A stretch of 64,000 bases of DNA from Tabrizicola sp. (GCF_030373185.1 NZ_JAUCZH010000007.1:186001-250000); one strand, 5' to 3'. Positions 8,197 through 18,107 are shown, counted from the stretch's first letter. Notes: generated by a model not told the origin, from the sequence alone. Translations and numbers: made by a program.

Positions 8197-10158
8197 TCAG
8201 ACCTTGTTCATCCGGTTGGCGATCAGGTCGTCAACCACGGAAGGATCGGCCAGCGTCGAGGTGTCACCCAGCGCGCCAAAGTCGTTCTCGGCAATCTTGC
8301 GCAGGATGCGGCGCATGATCTTGCCGGACCGGGTTTTCGGCAGACCGGGCGCCCATTGGATAAGATCCGGCTTGGCAATCGGGCCGATCTCGGTGCGGAC
8401 CCAAGCCTCAAGCTGCTTGCGCAGGGCATCGGTCGGCTCATGGCCCTTCATCAGGGTGACATAGGCATAGATGCCCTGCCCCTTGATGTCATGCGGGTAT
8501 CCCACGACGGCGGCTTCCGCGACCGCCTCATGCGCGACCAGCGCACTTTCAACCTCGGCAGTTCCCATCCGGTGACCACTGACGTTGATCACGTCATCCA
8601 CGCGGCCGGTGATCCAGTAATAGCCGTCCGCATCGCGGCGGCAGCCGTCACCGGTGAAGTAATAGCCTTTGTACTGGCTGAAATACGCCTCTTCGAACCG
8701 GGCATGGTCGCCCCAAAGCGTACGCATCTGGCCGGGCCAGCTGTCACTGATGCACAGCACGCCGTCGGTTTCCGTCGCGGTCTGAACCGTGCCGCTGGCA
8801 GGGTCCAGCACTTCCAGCTTGACACCGAAGAAGGGCTTGGTGGCCGACCCCGGCTTTTGCGGGATCGCCCCCGGCAACGGCGTCACGATATGCCCACCGG
8901 TTTCGGTCTGCCAGAAGGTGTCGACGATCGGGCATTTGCCTTTGCCGACATGGGTATTGTACCAGCTCCACGCCTCGGGGTTGATCGGCTCACCGACCGA
9001 ACCCAACAGCTTCAGCGACGACAGATCGTGCTTTTCGACCCACTCCGGCCCAAGGCCCATCAGGCTGCGAATGGCCGTTGGCGCGGTGTAGAACTGGTTG
9101 ACCTTGTGCTTGGCGCAAACCTCCCAGAAGCGGCCCGCGTCAGGGTAGGTCGGCACGCCTTCGAACATCACCGTGGTCGCGCCATTGGCCAAGGGGCCAT
9201 AGACGATATAGCTGTGGCCGGTCACCCAGCCCACATCCGCCGTACACCAGAACACATCGCCATCATGGTAATCAAAGGTCAGCTGATGCGTCATCGCGGC
9301 ATAGACCAGATAGCCGCCGGTGGTGTGGACCACGCCCTTCGGCTTGCCCGTCGACCCCGAGGTGTAAAGGATGAACATCGGGTCTTCGGCGCCAACCTCG
9401 ACATAGGGGCAATAGGGCTTGGCCGCCGCCATTTCCGCCGTCAGGTCAAAGTCGCGGCCTTCGGTCCACGAGGTCTGGTCGCCAGTGCGCTTGACGACCA
9501 GCACCTTCACCCGATCATCGACATGCAGCATCGCCTTGTCGGTGTTGTCCTTGAGGCCGGTCTTCTTGCCACCACGCGGCGCCCAGTCCGCGGTGATGAC
9601 GATCTTCGCCTCGGAATCGTTGACCCGGTTGGCCAGCGCATCCGGGGAAAAGCCCCCAAAGACTATCGAATGGATCGCCCCGATCCGGGTGCAGGCCAGC
9701 ATCGCATAGGCCGCCTCGGGGATCATCGGCATGTAGAGGACAACGCGGTCGCCCTTCACCACGCCATGCGCCTTCAGCACGTTGGCCAGACGGCAGGTCT
9801 GCTCCAGCAGCTGTGCATAGGTGATGTGCTGCGCCGGTTCCTTCGGATCATCGGGTTCCCAGATGATCGCGGTCTGGTTGGCGCGGGTCAGCATGTGACG
9901 GTCGATGCAGTTGGCGCTGACGTTCAAAAGCCCGTCCTCGAACCACTTGATCGAGATGTTGCCCGGCGCGAACGAGGTATTCTTGACCCGCGTGTAAGGC
10001 TTGATCCAGTCCAGCCGCAATCCCTCCTCGGCCCAGAAGGCCTCAGGGTCACTGACCGAGGCCGCATAGCGCGCCTCATAGGTGGCCGCATCGACATGGG
10101 CCTTGGCCACAAAGTCGGCAGGTGCCGGATAAACGGATTTCAGGGCGTGATCAGTCAT
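8197..10158 (-). CDS. acs: Acetyl-CoA synthetase, AMP-forming
   Basis: This 653-residue enzyme makes acetyl-CoA from acetate, ATP and CoA, with AMP and PPi released. The start at 10158 has a GGAGAG ribosome site; a longer open frame upstream has no support. Visible motifs are the adenylate-forming core [20 protein letters not shown], the hinge [20 protein letters not shown], and the C-terminal [11 protein letters not shown]. Its Lys is the residue acetylated in Acs enzymes to switch activity off. Length matches the family norm of about 650. It heads the minus-strand operon with adk, DUF4212, symporter and signalling genes, so acetate capture, activation and control are encoded together. Confidence 0.97.
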   Translation of the reverse strand: MTDHALKSVYPAPADFVAKAHVDAATYEARYAASVSDPEAFWAEEGLRLDWIKPYTRVKNTSFAPGNISIKWFEDGLLNVSANCIDRHMLTRANQTAIIWEPDDPKEPAQHITYAQLLEQTCRLANVLKAHGVVKGDRVVLYMPMIPEAAYAMLACTRIGAIHSIVFGGFSPDALANRVNDSEAKIVITADWAPRGGKKTGLKDNTDKAMLHVDDRVKVLVVKRTGDQTSWTEGRDFDLTAEMAAAKPYCPYVEVGAEDPMFILYTSGSTGKPKGVVHTTGGYLVYAAMTHQLTFDYHDGDVFWCTADVGWVTGHSYIVYGPLANGATTVMFEGVPTYPDAGRFWEVCAKHKVNQFYTAPTAIRSLMGLGPEWVEKHDLSSLKLLGSVGEPINPEAWSWYNTHVGKGKCPIVDTFWQTETGGHIVTPLPGAIPQKPGSATKPFFGVKLEVLDPASGTVQTATETDGVLCISDSWPGQMRTLWGDHARFEEAYFSQYKGYYFTGDGCRRDADGYYWITGRVDDVINVSGHRMGTAEVESALVAHEAVAEAAVVGYPHDIKGQGIYAYVTLMKGHEPTDALRKQLEAWVRTEIGPIAKPDLIQWAPGLPKTRSGKIMRRILRKIAENDFGALGDTSTLADPSVVDDLIANRMNKV

Positions 10159-10455
10159 TGCGGCTCTCCTCCCCGCAAGGCCCGGCCAAGGGCCATGCGG
10201 CGCTACGCGTCCCAAGGCGGAACGGCTCTCTCCCTTCTGGAAGGTAACACTTCGTAAATAAAAACGTAAGCCCCTAATTAGTATGCATAATTCTGTAAAT
10301 TATTTGACTTATTTCTGGTCAATCATGAAAATTCAGAAAATCGGAGCTGCGAATGCTGTTGGATATCAACCGGCTGGCCTTCACGCGGTCGTGAAGATCA
10401 GCTTCTGCAATCGTGAAGACGGCCTGCTGCGGCGCATTCGGGCAAGAAACCGCAC
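10159..10455. promoter_or_regulatory. AT-rich control region upstream of the acs operon
   Basis: This gap of about 300 bp has a sharply AT-rich core (about 10245-10340) in an otherwise GC-rich window. It contains two small inverted repeats: AATTA/TAATT arms at 10276-10280 and 10288-10292 around an ATGCAT centre, and TTGAC/GTCAA arms at 10304-10308 and 10318-10322. On the minus strand TTGACC is followed 17 bases later by TTTACA, a weak sigma-70-like pair reading towards acs. This is the only promoter-sized gap for the acs operon. The sulP gene ends at its right edge. I see no convincing gene inside it. Confidence 0.5.
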
Positions 10456-12198
10456 TCAGGTCGATTCGTCTTCTGATCGGGGTGTGTCGAGCAGCCGGTC
10501 CACCGCAGCGATATCGGGCAGATACCGCACTTCGGGCGCACGCACGCCTTGCGCCTCCAACTGCCGGCGCAAAGGGGCGCTCAGGCCCACAAGGTAAAGC
10601 TGCCCGCCCCGTCGCTGCGCCCGCCCCGCCAGCATGTGAAAGCTGCGCGCGCCGGAACTGTCGATCAGCGGCACCTCCGTCATATCCAGAACGAAAGCCC
10701 GTGGTGCCTCGGCGATGCGTTCAAGAACGCCCCCCATCTGGGCAGCGGCCCCAAAGAAATAAGGGCCACGCAAGGTATAGACCACGCGATCCTCACGCGG
10801 GGCTTCCTCATCGGGGGCTTCTTCGGGCCCGTCCTTGGGGAGCCCGTCTTTGGGGGGCCCGTCTTTGGGGGTCGCATCTTCGGGCCGCGTCTTCCTGACT
10901 GCCTTTGGCTGCATCTCGACGGATTCCGACATCCGCCGGATGAAGACCAGACCCGCCAGCGCAAAGCCCACGATGATACCTTCGGTGAGGTCGCGAAACA
11001 CGACCAGAAGGAAGGTCACGCTGACCACCATCGCATCCCCGCGCGAGGATTTGACCAAGGACACGAACTCATGCCGCTCGGCCATTCCCCAGGCGACAAC
11101 GCCCAGCACGCCCGCCAGCGCGGCCAGCGGGATATAGGCTGCAAGCGGGGCCGCAACCATCATGAAGGCCAGAAGGAACAGCGCATGCAGCATCCCCGAC
11201 ACCGGCCCCCGGCTGCCGGCGCGCACATTGGTTGCCGTTCGCGCAATCGTTCCTGTGACGCAAAAACCGCCAAAGACGGCCGAGCCCATGTTCGCCACCC
11301 CCTGCGCCACCAGCTCGGCGTTTGACCGGTGGCGCGTGCCGCTCATCCCGTCGGCCACCACGGCTGAAAGAAGCGATTCAATCGCCCCAAGCAAAGCAAA
11401 GGACAGCGCCCAAGGCAGCGCCGCCTGCAACTGCGCAAGGCCGAAGCCGGGCAAAGCCGGGGCGGGAAGCAGGTTTGGCAAGGCCCCGAACCGGCTGCCG
11501 ATCGTATCCACCGACAGCCCGGCCAGGGCCGCGACCACCGAAGCGACGCTGATGGCGATCAGCATCCCCGGCCAATGCGGCCGCGTCTTGCGCAAACCAA
11601 GGATCAGCCCCGCCATCAACGCCGCCACCGCCACCGCCGCCGGACTGAAGGTGCCGCGCGCCGCCCACAAGGCGTGCAGTTTCTCGAAAATCTCGGCCGG
11701 TTCGGCCCCGGGCAGGGTCAGACCGAACATCTCGCGGATCTGGCTGGCAAAGATGATCACCGCGATCCCTGCGGTAAATCCCACTGTCACGGGATAGGGA
11801 ATGTAACGAATGTAGGTGCCAAAGCGCAGCGCACCCGCCGCGACCAGAAAGACGCCTGACAGGAAGGTGGCAAGGATCAGCCCCTCAAGCCCGACGGCCA
11901 TCACGCAGGCCGAGACCAGCACGATGAACGCCCCCGCCGGCCCCCCCACCTGATAGCGCGACCCGCCAAGGGCCGACACAAGGAACCCTCCGACAATCGC
12001 CGTGTAAAGCCCGCGCTCCGGCCCGACCCCGCTGGCGATTGCAATGGCCATGGACAGCGGCAAGGCCACGATTGCCACGGTAAGCCCCGCAAGGGCATCC
12101 GCCCGCAGATCATGCAGGCCATAGCCCTCACGCCAGACGGTCAGGATCTTCGGCAGGAATTCGGTCAGGCCATTGTGGCCCCGCGAGGTGTCGGTCAT
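10456..12198 (-). CDS. SulP-family anion transporter with STAS domain
   Basis: This 580-residue inner-membrane protein has about ten to twelve hydrophobic helices (GLTVAIVALPLSMAIAIASG, YQVGGPAGAF, and others) and a C-terminal cytosolic STAS domain (about 475-570) with the hallmark DMTEVPLIDSSGA. SulP proteins carry sulfate, bicarbonate or dicarboxylates; the substrate cannot be told here. Between the membrane part and STAS is an acidic linker with imperfect PKDG repeats (about 445-475). I chose ATG 12198 (MTDTSRGHNG); a longer frame to 12288 exists but the extra 30 residues look non-native. It is transcribed on its own, towards the acs control region. Confidence 0.9.
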   Translation of the reverse strand: MTDTSRGHNGLTEFLPKILTVWREGYGLHDLRADALAGLTVAIVALPLSMAIAIASGVGPERGLYTAIVGGFLVSALGGSRYQVGGPAGAFIVLVSACVMAVGLEGLILATFLSGVFLVAAGALRFGTYIRYIPYPVTVGFTAGIAVIIFASQIREMFGLTLPGAEPAEIFEKLHALWAARGTFSPAAVAVAALMAGLILGLRKTRPHWPGMLIAISVASVVAALAGLSVDTIGSRFGALPNLLPAPALPGFGLAQLQAALPWALSFALLGAIESLLSAVVADGMSGTRHRSNAELVAQGVANMGSAVFGGFCVTGTIARTATNVRAGSRGPVSGMLHALFLLAFMMVAAPLAAYIPLAALAGVLGVVAWGMAERHEFVSLVKSSRGDAMVVSVTFLLVVFRDLTEGIIVGFALAGLVFIRRMSESVEMQPKAVRKTRPEDATPKDGPPKDGLPKDGPEEAPDEEAPREDRVVYTLRGPYFFGAAAQMGGVLERIAEAPRAFVLDMTEVPLIDSSGARSFHMLAGRAQRRGGQLYLVGLSAPLRRQLEAQGVRAPEVRYLPDIAAVDRLLDTPRSEDEST

Positions 12199-12303
12199 GA
12201 TACCGTCCAGCAAGGGGTGTCTGGCCAGTAATCGCTGGCATGTCAGTCTGAATGACGCCAGATGACCTTCTGACCAAGCCCGTGTCAATCGCGATCAAGA
12301 CCC

Positions 12304-12789
12304 ATGTCCCGCCGCCCCGATCCTGTCCAGCCCGCCGATGACGCCGCCCGCACGCTGACGCGTGATCTTCTGTCGCTTGGCCATGCCGCCCTTGCCTGGA
12401 CCGACCCCGACACCGGAACCCCCGGCATCAGCCGCATCAGCTTTGCCCGTGACCCCGAGGCGGGGCTTCTGACGCTGATCTCCGGCCTTGCCCCACATTT
12501 CCGCGCCCTGTCCAGCCACCCCGATTGCGCGCTGATGCTGGGCGAGGTGGGCGAAAAGGGTGATCCTCTGACCCACCCCCGCCTGATGATCCGCGCAAAG
12601 GCCGCTTTTGTGGCGCCAGACGACCCAAGCCGTGCTGGTCTGCGTGTCCGCTGGCTGGAACGGAACCCAAAGGCGCTGGTCTATATCGATCTGCCGGACT
12701 TTGCCTTTGTTCGGCTGATCCCGAAGTCAGCCCTCCTGAACGGGGGCTTTGCACGGGCCTTCCGTCTTTTGCCCGAAGACCTGATGTAA
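12304..12789 (+). CDS. HugZ/pyridoxamine-phosphate-oxidase-like flavin-binding protein
   Basis: This 161-residue split-barrel protein has the pattern RDLLSLGHAALAWTDPDTGTPGISRISFA and LISGLAPHFRALSSHPDCALMLGE, typical of the PNPOx/HugZ superfamily. These proteins bind FMN or heme and act in heme utilisation or in stress-linked reduction. It lacks the C-terminal DUF2470 extension of full HugZ, so its substrate is uncertain. The gene diverges from sulP (about 100 bp between starts) and is followed by a strong hairpin shared with the convergent beta-helix gene. No heme-uptake genes are adjacent. Confidence 0.82.
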   Translation: MSRRPDPVQPADDAARTLTRDLLSLGHAALAWTDPDTGTPGISRISFARDPEAGLLTLISGLAPHFRALSSHPDCALMLGEVGEKGDPLTHPRLMIRAKAAFVAPDDPSRAGLRVRWLERNPKALVYIDLPDFAFVRLIPKSALLNGGFARAFRLLPEDLM

Positions 12790-12792
12790 CAA

Positions 12793-12817
12793 GGGGCGGC
12801 CCACACCGGACCGCCCC
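12793..12817. terminator. Bidirectional hairpin between convergent genes
   Basis: Perfect 7-bp arms GGGGCGG (12793-12799) and CCGCCCC (12811-12817) enclose an 11-base loop. They are flanked by AA on the left and CCTTT on the right, so a short U-run follows in the plus direction. It lies between the HugZ-like gene and the convergent beta-helix gene and would stop both transcripts. Confidence 0.7.
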
Positions 12818-12842
12818 CCTTTGACTGCATGCTCGCTCCAGA

Positions 12843-15131
12843 TCAGGTCGGCAGATCCATCCGCATGGTGACGACGGCCTTGCCCTTCAGCGCCTCGCCC
12901 CATTTCAACTGCGCCTCGTTTGATTGCGCCCCGGTCCCCACCAGCGCATGCGGGAAAGCATAGCGGGTGGCGTTCGATGCCGTGGTGACCGGCCCTTCCG
13001 GTGCCACGCTTTCCAGCAGCCGGATCCGCCCGCCAAACGGAATGAACCCACCCGCACTGATATTCCAGGTATCGGCGGCCGTGTTCTGGGTATGGGTCAC
13101 GATCACCGGGTTCATGATCGCCTGGCTGACCTGATTGAAGCTGTTACCGTCCACCCGCACGTTCCGTGACCGACTGAAATCCAGCGTGGAGATCGACGTA
13201 TCCACCATCTCCACCCGGTCAATCGTCGCATTGAACACCCGGAAACTGTTCCCGGTCATCGAAAACCCGTTCAGGAAATGGTCTGGCCCGTAGGGCTTGA
13301 CCACCACCCACCGAAACGCCGACGTCGTACTGGAGGCAATGAACACATTGCCCACGATGTTGAGCCCGCCAAATGAGAACTCGTTGTTGAACTCGGGCGA
13401 GGAGTCATGCTCGTTCCCCCATTCGATGAAGCAATTGTCGACGTAATTTCCGGTCACCACGGTCGAGACGTTGGTCTGCGTGAAGATCAGCCCCGCGCGC
13501 CGCACCCCGGCGGGCTGGTCATCGCCCTGAAAGAAGTGGTTGGCGTGGATCAGGTGGCCCGTCCCGTTCACCACCGCGAAATGGGCAAAACGCACAACCC
13601 GGTTGTTGCGCAGCTTGACGTCATTGGCTTGCACGTTCATCGCAATCGACGTGCGGTCTCCGGCGGGCAGCGACTGCTCGTTCGACAGGAACTGGCACAT
13701 GTCGACAAACATCCCCTGACACCCCGTCCCCGCCGAAGAAATGCCCCGGTCCAGCGGAAAGTTGAAAGTGCAGGACAGGAAGCGCTTGGTCGCCCCCGCC
13801 ATTGCCAGAATCACGCCGGAACATTGGCCCAGACAGTTGAACTCGACATCCTCGATCTCGAACCGGGACAACAGGCTGAACCCGCTGAAATCCAGCATGT
13901 ATTTGAACCGGCGAAAGGTATAGGGCCGGGTGCCGACCGCGCCCCAGAGCGGCTGGCTCAGTTCCACCGTGCCTGCCCCGACGTTTTTCGACCGGACATA
14001 GACCTCGCGGCCCACCCCGGTGCCGATAACCAGTGCGCCGACGGGAATATTGGCCACATTCGCCACCCCTGTCAGCGTGGTTGGCGCAGAAATCGCGTAG
14101 GTGGCCACCGAAGCAACCTCATCCGTCGCCCAACCCGGCCCCGCCACCGCATTCAGCGACCCGTTGCGGATCACCCGGCGGGTCGAGAAACTTGTCAGCC
14201 CGGCAACTGCCGCAACGTCAATCGGCTCGCTCAGGTCCACCCGGCGGCCCGACAGATCAAGCGTCACATGGTCGGTATAGTAGAACAGAGCCTGAAGCGC
14301 GCGGCGGAAACCCTCGATCTCGGTGCCAAAAGCCTGGCCATAGGTATCCAGATCGAAATTCCGCGTCAGCGTCAGCTTGCGGTTGGAAGGCATCGACACC
14401 GTGCCTTCAAACCGGATGCGGCTGTTGATCGTCACGTCACTCGTCAGCCGGAACACGCCCGACGGCACCAGGATTGCCCGGCCCTGCGCATCGGTATCGG
14501 CGGCGAGGAACGCGGCGCTGTCATTGGTCGTGCCATTGCCCAGCGCGCCATAATCGCGCACATCCACCCAATCCATCAGCTTGCGGATGAAGATGTTGGT
14601 GACGTCCTCGACCACGATATCGTCGATCCGCACCACCCCGCCATTCGCGCCGGTCAGGTCAAGCCCGACATGGGCATAGACCGGCTCGGTTCCCCATGGC
14701 AGGTCCACGCCCTGTCGCGACCCGCGGGCAATGATGGCGCTGACCGTGACCACCTCGCCAAATGTGGTCAGGGCGACCGATGCCCCGCTTTGCGGCACCC
14801 CAGCCACATTCACCCCGGCCAGATCGCCTGCCCATGCCGCAATCCGCACCGAAGGCAGGTTACCCGACACCGCCTTCACCCGTGCCGTCACCCGCAGGTA
14901 AAGCCCGGCCTCGATCGGCGTCTGCGCATAGGACCGCAGCATTTGCGTGGCTTCGGTCTTCTGCAACTCCAGACAACCCGCGAAATCCTGATCATTCGTG
15001 ACCAGCGCCGCATTCGCCTGCCCCTCATAAGACCCCGATCCCGGCGTCCCGTCCTCACGCGACCAAAGGTTCAAACCGGCCGAAAACGGCGGCGGCATCA
15101 GGACCAGCCCGTCAGTGATTGCCTTGTTCAT
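12843..15131 (-). CDS. Pectate-lyase-like beta-helix protein (glycosyl hydrolase 28-related fold)
   Basis: From ATG 15131 the protein is 762 residues. The open frame extends further, but that part overlaps an intergenic repeat. The N-terminal half (about 40-200) looks like a carbohydrate-binding jelly-roll. DVRDYGALGNGTTNDSAAFLAADTDAQG is the typical entry strand of right-handed beta-helix proteins of the phage tailspike/pectate-lyase-3 class, followed by repeated N-rich coils (VVTGNYVDNC, GLNIVGNVFI, SMTGNSFRVF). There is no signal peptide, so it may be exported by another route or work in the cytoplasm. Catalytic residues cannot be assigned. Similar proteins are common in Rhodobacteraceae; a role in surface polysaccharide processing is inference. 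Confidence 0.75.
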   Translation of the reverse strand: MNKAITDGLVLMPPPFSAGLNLWSREDGTPGSGSYEGQANAALVTNDQDFAGCLELQKTEATQMLRSYAQTPIEAGLYLRVTARVKAVSGNLPSVRIAAWAGDLAGVNVAGVPQSGASVALTTFGEVVTVSAIIARGSRQGVDLPWGTEPVYAHVGLDLTGANGGVVRIDDIVVEDVTNIFIRKLMDWVDVRDYGALGNGTTNDSAAFLAADTDAQGRAILVPSGVFRLTSDVTINSRIRFEGTVSMPSNRKLTLTRNFDLDTYGQAFGTEIEGFRRALQALFYYTDHVTLDLSGRRVDLSEPIDVAAVAGLTSFSTRRVIRNGSLNAVAGPGWATDEVASVATYAISAPTTLTGVANVANIPVGALVIGTGVGREVYVRSKNVGAGTVELSQPLWGAVGTRPYTFRRFKYMLDFSGFSLLSRFEIEDVEFNCLGQCSGVILAMAGATKRFLSCTFNFPLDRGISSAGTGCQGMFVDMCQFLSNEQSLPAGDRTSIAMNVQANDVKLRNNRVVRFAHFAVVNGTGHLIHANHFFQGDDQPAGVRRAGLIFTQTNVSTVVTGNYVDNCFIEWGNEHDSSPEFNNEFSFGGLNIVGNVFIASSTTSAFRWVVVKPYGPDHFLNGFSMTGNSFRVFNATIDRVEMVDTSISTLDFSRSRNVRVDGNSFNQVSQAIMNPVIVTHTQNTAADTWNISAGGFIPFGGRIRLLESVAPEGPVTTASNATRYAFPHALVGTGAQSNEAQLKWGEALKGKAVVTMRMDLPT

Positions 15132-15498
15132 CTCAGAAATACCCTCGCCTCGCTGCGTGCCATAGCCACGGGCGAAGCGGGAAGGAATGCACCCCAAAGC
15201 CCGCGCCGCCTTGGGGCAACTGGGTAGCAAGCAAGGCTTAACCAGACCTCCGCAGACCGTGCGGACCAACACCACATCACGCAACAGAGCCGACCTGAAA
15301 ACCGGCATGCGCCTGCTCTTTTCGCAAACACTCCCAGGGGGTGTGGGGGCGGGACGCCCCCGCCGCCTTCGCCGGTTGGCCGCAGGCCAGAGGCGAAGCA
15401 CGATCAAGCGCGCAAGGCGCTCCGCCGGGTAACCTGCGGGATCAATCGCAGGAACGGTTCAGAACCTGCGCGGCCAAACAGACTCGGCCAAACGGGTC
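15132..15498. other. Intergenic region upstream of the beta-helix gene
   Basis: This gap of about 370 bp has no credible gene. Its left part should hold the promoter of the minus-strand beta-helix gene. Its centre (15316-15364) carries a member of the dispersed palindromic repeat family, followed by a GC-rich stretch with further short inverted repeats. Open frames crossing it are extensions of the neighbouring gene or shadows. Confidence 0.6.
15316..15364 (+). repeat. Dispersed palindromic repeat, copy 1
   Basis: The copy reads CTCTTTTCGCAAACACTCCC, then a G-run, GTGTGGGGGCGGGA and CGCCCCC. It shares the order CTCTTTT - AAAnACTC - GGGGGTGTGGGGG - loop - CCCCC with copies at 46876 and 57295. 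The G- and C-runs can form a hairpin. Other copies in the window carry AAATATCC in place of AAATACTC. Confidence 0.7.
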
Positions 15499-15900
15499 TC
15501 AGACCCCGATATCGGGCGCCGGAAGAAGTTGGACTGCGTTGATCTGCCACCCCTCCGGCGTCTCGATCATCATGTAATCCAAAAGATGCCCGCGCCCGGC
15601 CTGATCAATGATCTTCACGCGCTGCCACAGGTTCCCGGCCACCTCCCGAAGTTCGCCCATCTGCACTTCGGCAGGCCGGTGAACCATCGGATACCCGTTC
15701 TTCACCATGGCGCCGAAATTTTCGGCCGTGCCGAAGATGCCCTTGATGTTGGGGCTGGCAAAGGTGAAAGCCCGTGCAAAATCATCGGCTTGAAAGGCAT
15801 CCAACTGGCTCTGGATCGTCTTTCGGATCGGCTCCTCCTGCGCGGTGGCAGGCAAGGCAAGAAAAGCGGCGGTAAGCAGTCCATATAGACCAATGCGCAT
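15499..15900 (-). CDS. Secreted DUF4864 protein
   Basis: This 133-residue protein has a cleavable signal peptide (MRIGLYGLLTAAFLALPATA, cut after about residue 20). The mature part, starting QEEPIRKTIQSQLDAFQADDFARAFTFASP, has the NTF2-like cone-fold pattern of DUF4864: a helix, then a strand-rich half ending IETPEGWQINAVQLLP. It is predicted to be periplasmic. The start at 15900 fits the signal peptide; a longer frame upstream would bury it. It lies 67 bp downstream of lysK on the same strand. The molecular function of the family is unknown. Confidence 0.85.
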   Translation of the reverse strand: MRIGLYGLLTAAFLALPATAQEEPIRKTIQSQLDAFQADDFARAFTFASPNIKGIFGTAENFGAMVKNGYPMVHRPAEVQMGELREVAGNLWQRVKIIDQAGRGHLLDYMMIETPEGWQINAVQLLPAPDIGV

Positions 15901-15967
15901 TGGCGTGGCTCCCGGTCGTGACGTCCCCGTCCGGAAGGATAGACCGGGGTTGCCCCCGGTCAATGGA

Positions 15968-17548
15968 TCACGCCACCAACTCGCCCCGCAACGCGCGTTC
16001 AATCAGCGCGACGGTCTCGTCGATGCCGTAAAGTGCGATAAACCCGCCAAAGCGCGGCCCGTCACTTGCACCCAGCAACACCTCGTAAAGCGCCTTGAAC
16101 CAGTCGCGCAGCGGCTCGAACCCATGCGCCTTGCCAACGGCAAAGACCATGGACTGCAAGGCCTCGTCGTCCAGCCCCCCGTCCCAGACCCGCAGCCGGG
16201 CCACCAGATCCTCCATCGCGGCCCGTTCAACATCGGTCGGCAGCCGGAACACCCGCGTCGGTGCGATCCTGTCGGCAAAATAGCGGACCGCATAGCCGGC
16301 GGCGGCGTCCAGGTCCGGATTGGTCTCGGGCGAAGCATCCGGCGCATAGCGCTTGATGAACCCCCAAAGCCCCTTGGCGTCCTTGGCCCCCGACACCGAG
16401 GCCAGGTTCAGCAGCATCCCGAAGCTGACCACCATTTTCGACTCGGGCGGCTTGCCGTTGTGGATGTGCCAGACCGGGTTGTTGACCTGCTGCTCGATCG
16501 GCTGCTCGGGGAACGCCCGCAACTGCTGGTGATACTCATCCACCGCCCGCGGGATCACATCGAAATGCATCCGTTTTGCCGTCTTGGGCTTTTGATACAT
16601 GAAGTAGGACAGGCTTTCGGTCGCCGCATAGGTCAGCCATTCGTCGATGGTCAGCCCGTTGCCCTTCGACTTTGAAATCTTCTGCCCCTGATCATCCAAA
16701 AACAGCTCATAAGTCATGTGGTGCGGCGCCCGCCCGCCCAGAACCTTGCAGATTCCGTCATAGATCGGCGTGTTGGTCGAATGGTCCTTGCCATACATCT
16801 CGAAATCGACATCCAGCGCCGCCCAACGCGCGCCGAAATCCGGCTTCCACTGCAACTTCACATTGCCGCCCGTGACCGGCAGCGTCCATTCACGCCCGGT
16901 CTCGTCGTCAAAGGTGATCGTGCCGTCCTTGGCGTTCACCTCTTTCATCGGCACATAAAGAACCCGGCCAGTCTCGGGATGGATCGGCAGGAAGCAGCTG
17001 TAGGTCTGCTGCCGCTCCTCGCGCAGACTCGCCAGCATGATCGCCATGATCGCGTCATAGCGTTCAGCACAGAGCCGCAAGGTCGCATCGAACTGGCCGC
17101 TCTTGTAGAACTCCGTCGCGCTGATGAACTCATACTCAAACCCGAACGTATCCAGAAACCGCCGCAACATCGCGTTGTTGTGGTGGCCAAAGCTTTCATA
17201 TTCTCCGTAGGGGTCCGGCACAGAGGTCAACGGCTTCTGCATATGCTGGCGCAGCATCTCTTGCTGCGGCACGTTCTCCGGCACCTTGCGCATCCCGTCC
17301 ACATCGTCGGAAAAGCAGATCAACCGCGTCGGGATATCCGAAATGATCTCGAACGCCCGCCGGATCATCGTGGTCCGCGCCACTTCGCCAAACGTCCCGA
17401 TATGCGGCAGCCCCGACGGCCCATAGCCCGTCTCGAACAGCACATGGCCCTTTGCCGGATCCTTGCCGCCATAGCGTTTCAGGACCGCGCGTGCCTCTTC
17501 AAAGGGCCAGGCCTTCGAATTCATCGCCGCATCGCGCAGGGACACCAT
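15968..17548 (-). CDS. lysK: Lysyl-tRNA synthetase, class I
   Basis: This 526-residue cytoplasmic enzyme charges tRNA-Lys. It is the class I form found in archaea and alphaproteobacteria, not the class II LysS. The HIGH-type motif is [10 protein letters not shown] near the N-terminus and the KMSKS-type motif is KISKSKG. The N-terminal catalytic Rossmann part is followed by an alpha-helical anticodon-binding region. The start at 17548 ([16 protein letters not shown]) has a GGGAGAG ribosome site; the longer frame upstream is unsupported. The gene is transcribed away from the divergent terB. Confidence 0.96.
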   Translation of the reverse strand: MVSLRDAAMNSKAWPFEEARAVLKRYGGKDPAKGHVLFETGYGPSGLPHIGTFGEVARTTMIRRAFEIISDIPTRLICFSDDVDGMRKVPENVPQQEMLRQHMQKPLTSVPDPYGEYESFGHHNNAMLRRFLDTFGFEYEFISATEFYKSGQFDATLRLCAERYDAIMAIMLASLREERQQTYSCFLPIHPETGRVLYVPMKEVNAKDGTITFDDETGREWTLPVTGGNVKLQWKPDFGARWAALDVDFEMYGKDHSTNTPIYDGICKVLGGRAPHHMTYELFLDDQGQKISKSKGNGLTIDEWLTYAATESLSYFMYQKPKTAKRMHFDVIPRAVDEYHQQLRAFPEQPIEQQVNNPVWHIHNGKPPESKMVVSFGMLLNLASVSGAKDAKGLWGFIKRYAPDASPETNPDLDAAAGYAVRYFADRIAPTRVFRLPTDVERAAMEDLVARLRVWDGGLDDEALQSMVFAVGKAHGFEPLRDWFKALYEVLLGASDGPRFGGFIALYGIDETVALIERALRGELVA

Positions 17549-17656
17549 GGTCAACTCTCCCGATCCGCCCGTGACACCATGCCCCAAGCCTGCCGTCCTC
17601 TATTGCCCCCCCCGCCCGGCGTCAATAATCTCTGCCCGATCAGATAGGAGCCCTTG

Positions 17657-18076
17657 ATGTCCGACACTTCCCCCATGTCCCCGCAAGACGCCCTCGTCGC
17701 GGTGATGGTCGCCTGCTCTGCCGCCGACCAGGACGTCCGCACCGCCGAGCTGGTGGCGATCACCCGCATGGTCAACCACATGCCGATCTTCGCCGCCTAC
17801 GACGCCGACCGCGTCAGCCGCGTCAGCCGCATTGTCTTTGACCTCTTTGAGGAGGAAGACGGCCTCGACGCCCTCTTCGGCCTCATCCGCGAGGCCCTGC
17901 CCGAGCGCCTGTTCGAGACCGCCTATGCGCTGGCCTGCGACGTCGTCACAGCCGACGGTCGCCATTCACAGGTAGAACTCCGGATGCTGGAAGAAGTCCG
18001 CGAGGAGCTGAAGGTCGACCGCCTCCACGCCGCCGCCATCGAATGGGGCGCAAGGGTCCGGCATATGGGGGTGTGA
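17657..18076 (+). CDS. TerB-family protein
   Basis: This 139-residue, mostly helical protein has the TerB pattern: MSPQDALVAVMVACSAADQDVRTAELVAI and ACDVVTADGRHSQVELRMLEEV, two acidic repeats that could bind a divalent metal. Members are linked to tellurite or phage resistance and membrane stress, but solitary copies like this have no proven role. The start at 17657 has an AGGAG site six bases upstream; an in-frame TTG three bases earlier is less likely. The last 15 codons are almost repeated as a loose copy at 20142-20187. Confidence 0.85.
   Translation: MSDTSPMSPQDALVAVMVACSAADQDVRTAELVAITRMVNHMPIFAAYDADRVSRVSRIVFDLFEEEDGLDALFGLIREALPERLFETAYALACDVVTADGRHSQVELRMLEEVREELKVDRLHAAAIEWGARVRHMGV
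18031..18076 (+). repeat. terB 3'-end repeat, copy A
   Basis: These 46 bases, encoding the last residues of TerB plus its stop, match 20142-20187 at 43 of 46 positions by my alignment. The two copies are in the same direction and bracket the IS element and the small secreted protein gene, which suggests the stretch between them was inserted or duplicated. Confidence 0.75.
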
Positions 18077-18086
18077 GGCGGCACCC

Positions 18087-18107
18087 GCCCCGGACCTGAT
18101 CCGGGGC
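18087..18107 (+). terminator. Hairpin after terB
   Basis: Perfect 8-bp arms GCCCCGGA (18087-18094) and TCCGGGGC (18100-18107) surround a CCTGA loop, starting 11 bp after the terB stop. No U-run follows, so it may act as a transcript-end stabiliser. The CCGGACCTGATCCGG core is of a kind often scattered in alphaproteobacterial intergenic DNA. Confidence 0.55.

Noticed and set aside
8356-10257. A 633-codon plus-strand open frame opposite acs
   Set aside because: It mirrors acs exactly in a GC-rich region where antisense frames stay open by codon bias; its product is Arg/Gly/His-rich with no fold, and acs motifs on the other strand are unambiguous.
10304-10322. TTGAC-N9-GTCAA dyad as an FnrL box
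   Set aside because: FnrL sites have a TTGAT-N4-ATCAA layout; the spacing here is wrong.
10283-10597. A plus-strand frame starting [12 protein letters not shown] in the acs control region
   Set aside because: It has no clear ribosome site, half of it overlaps sulP antisense, and no family likeness is visible.
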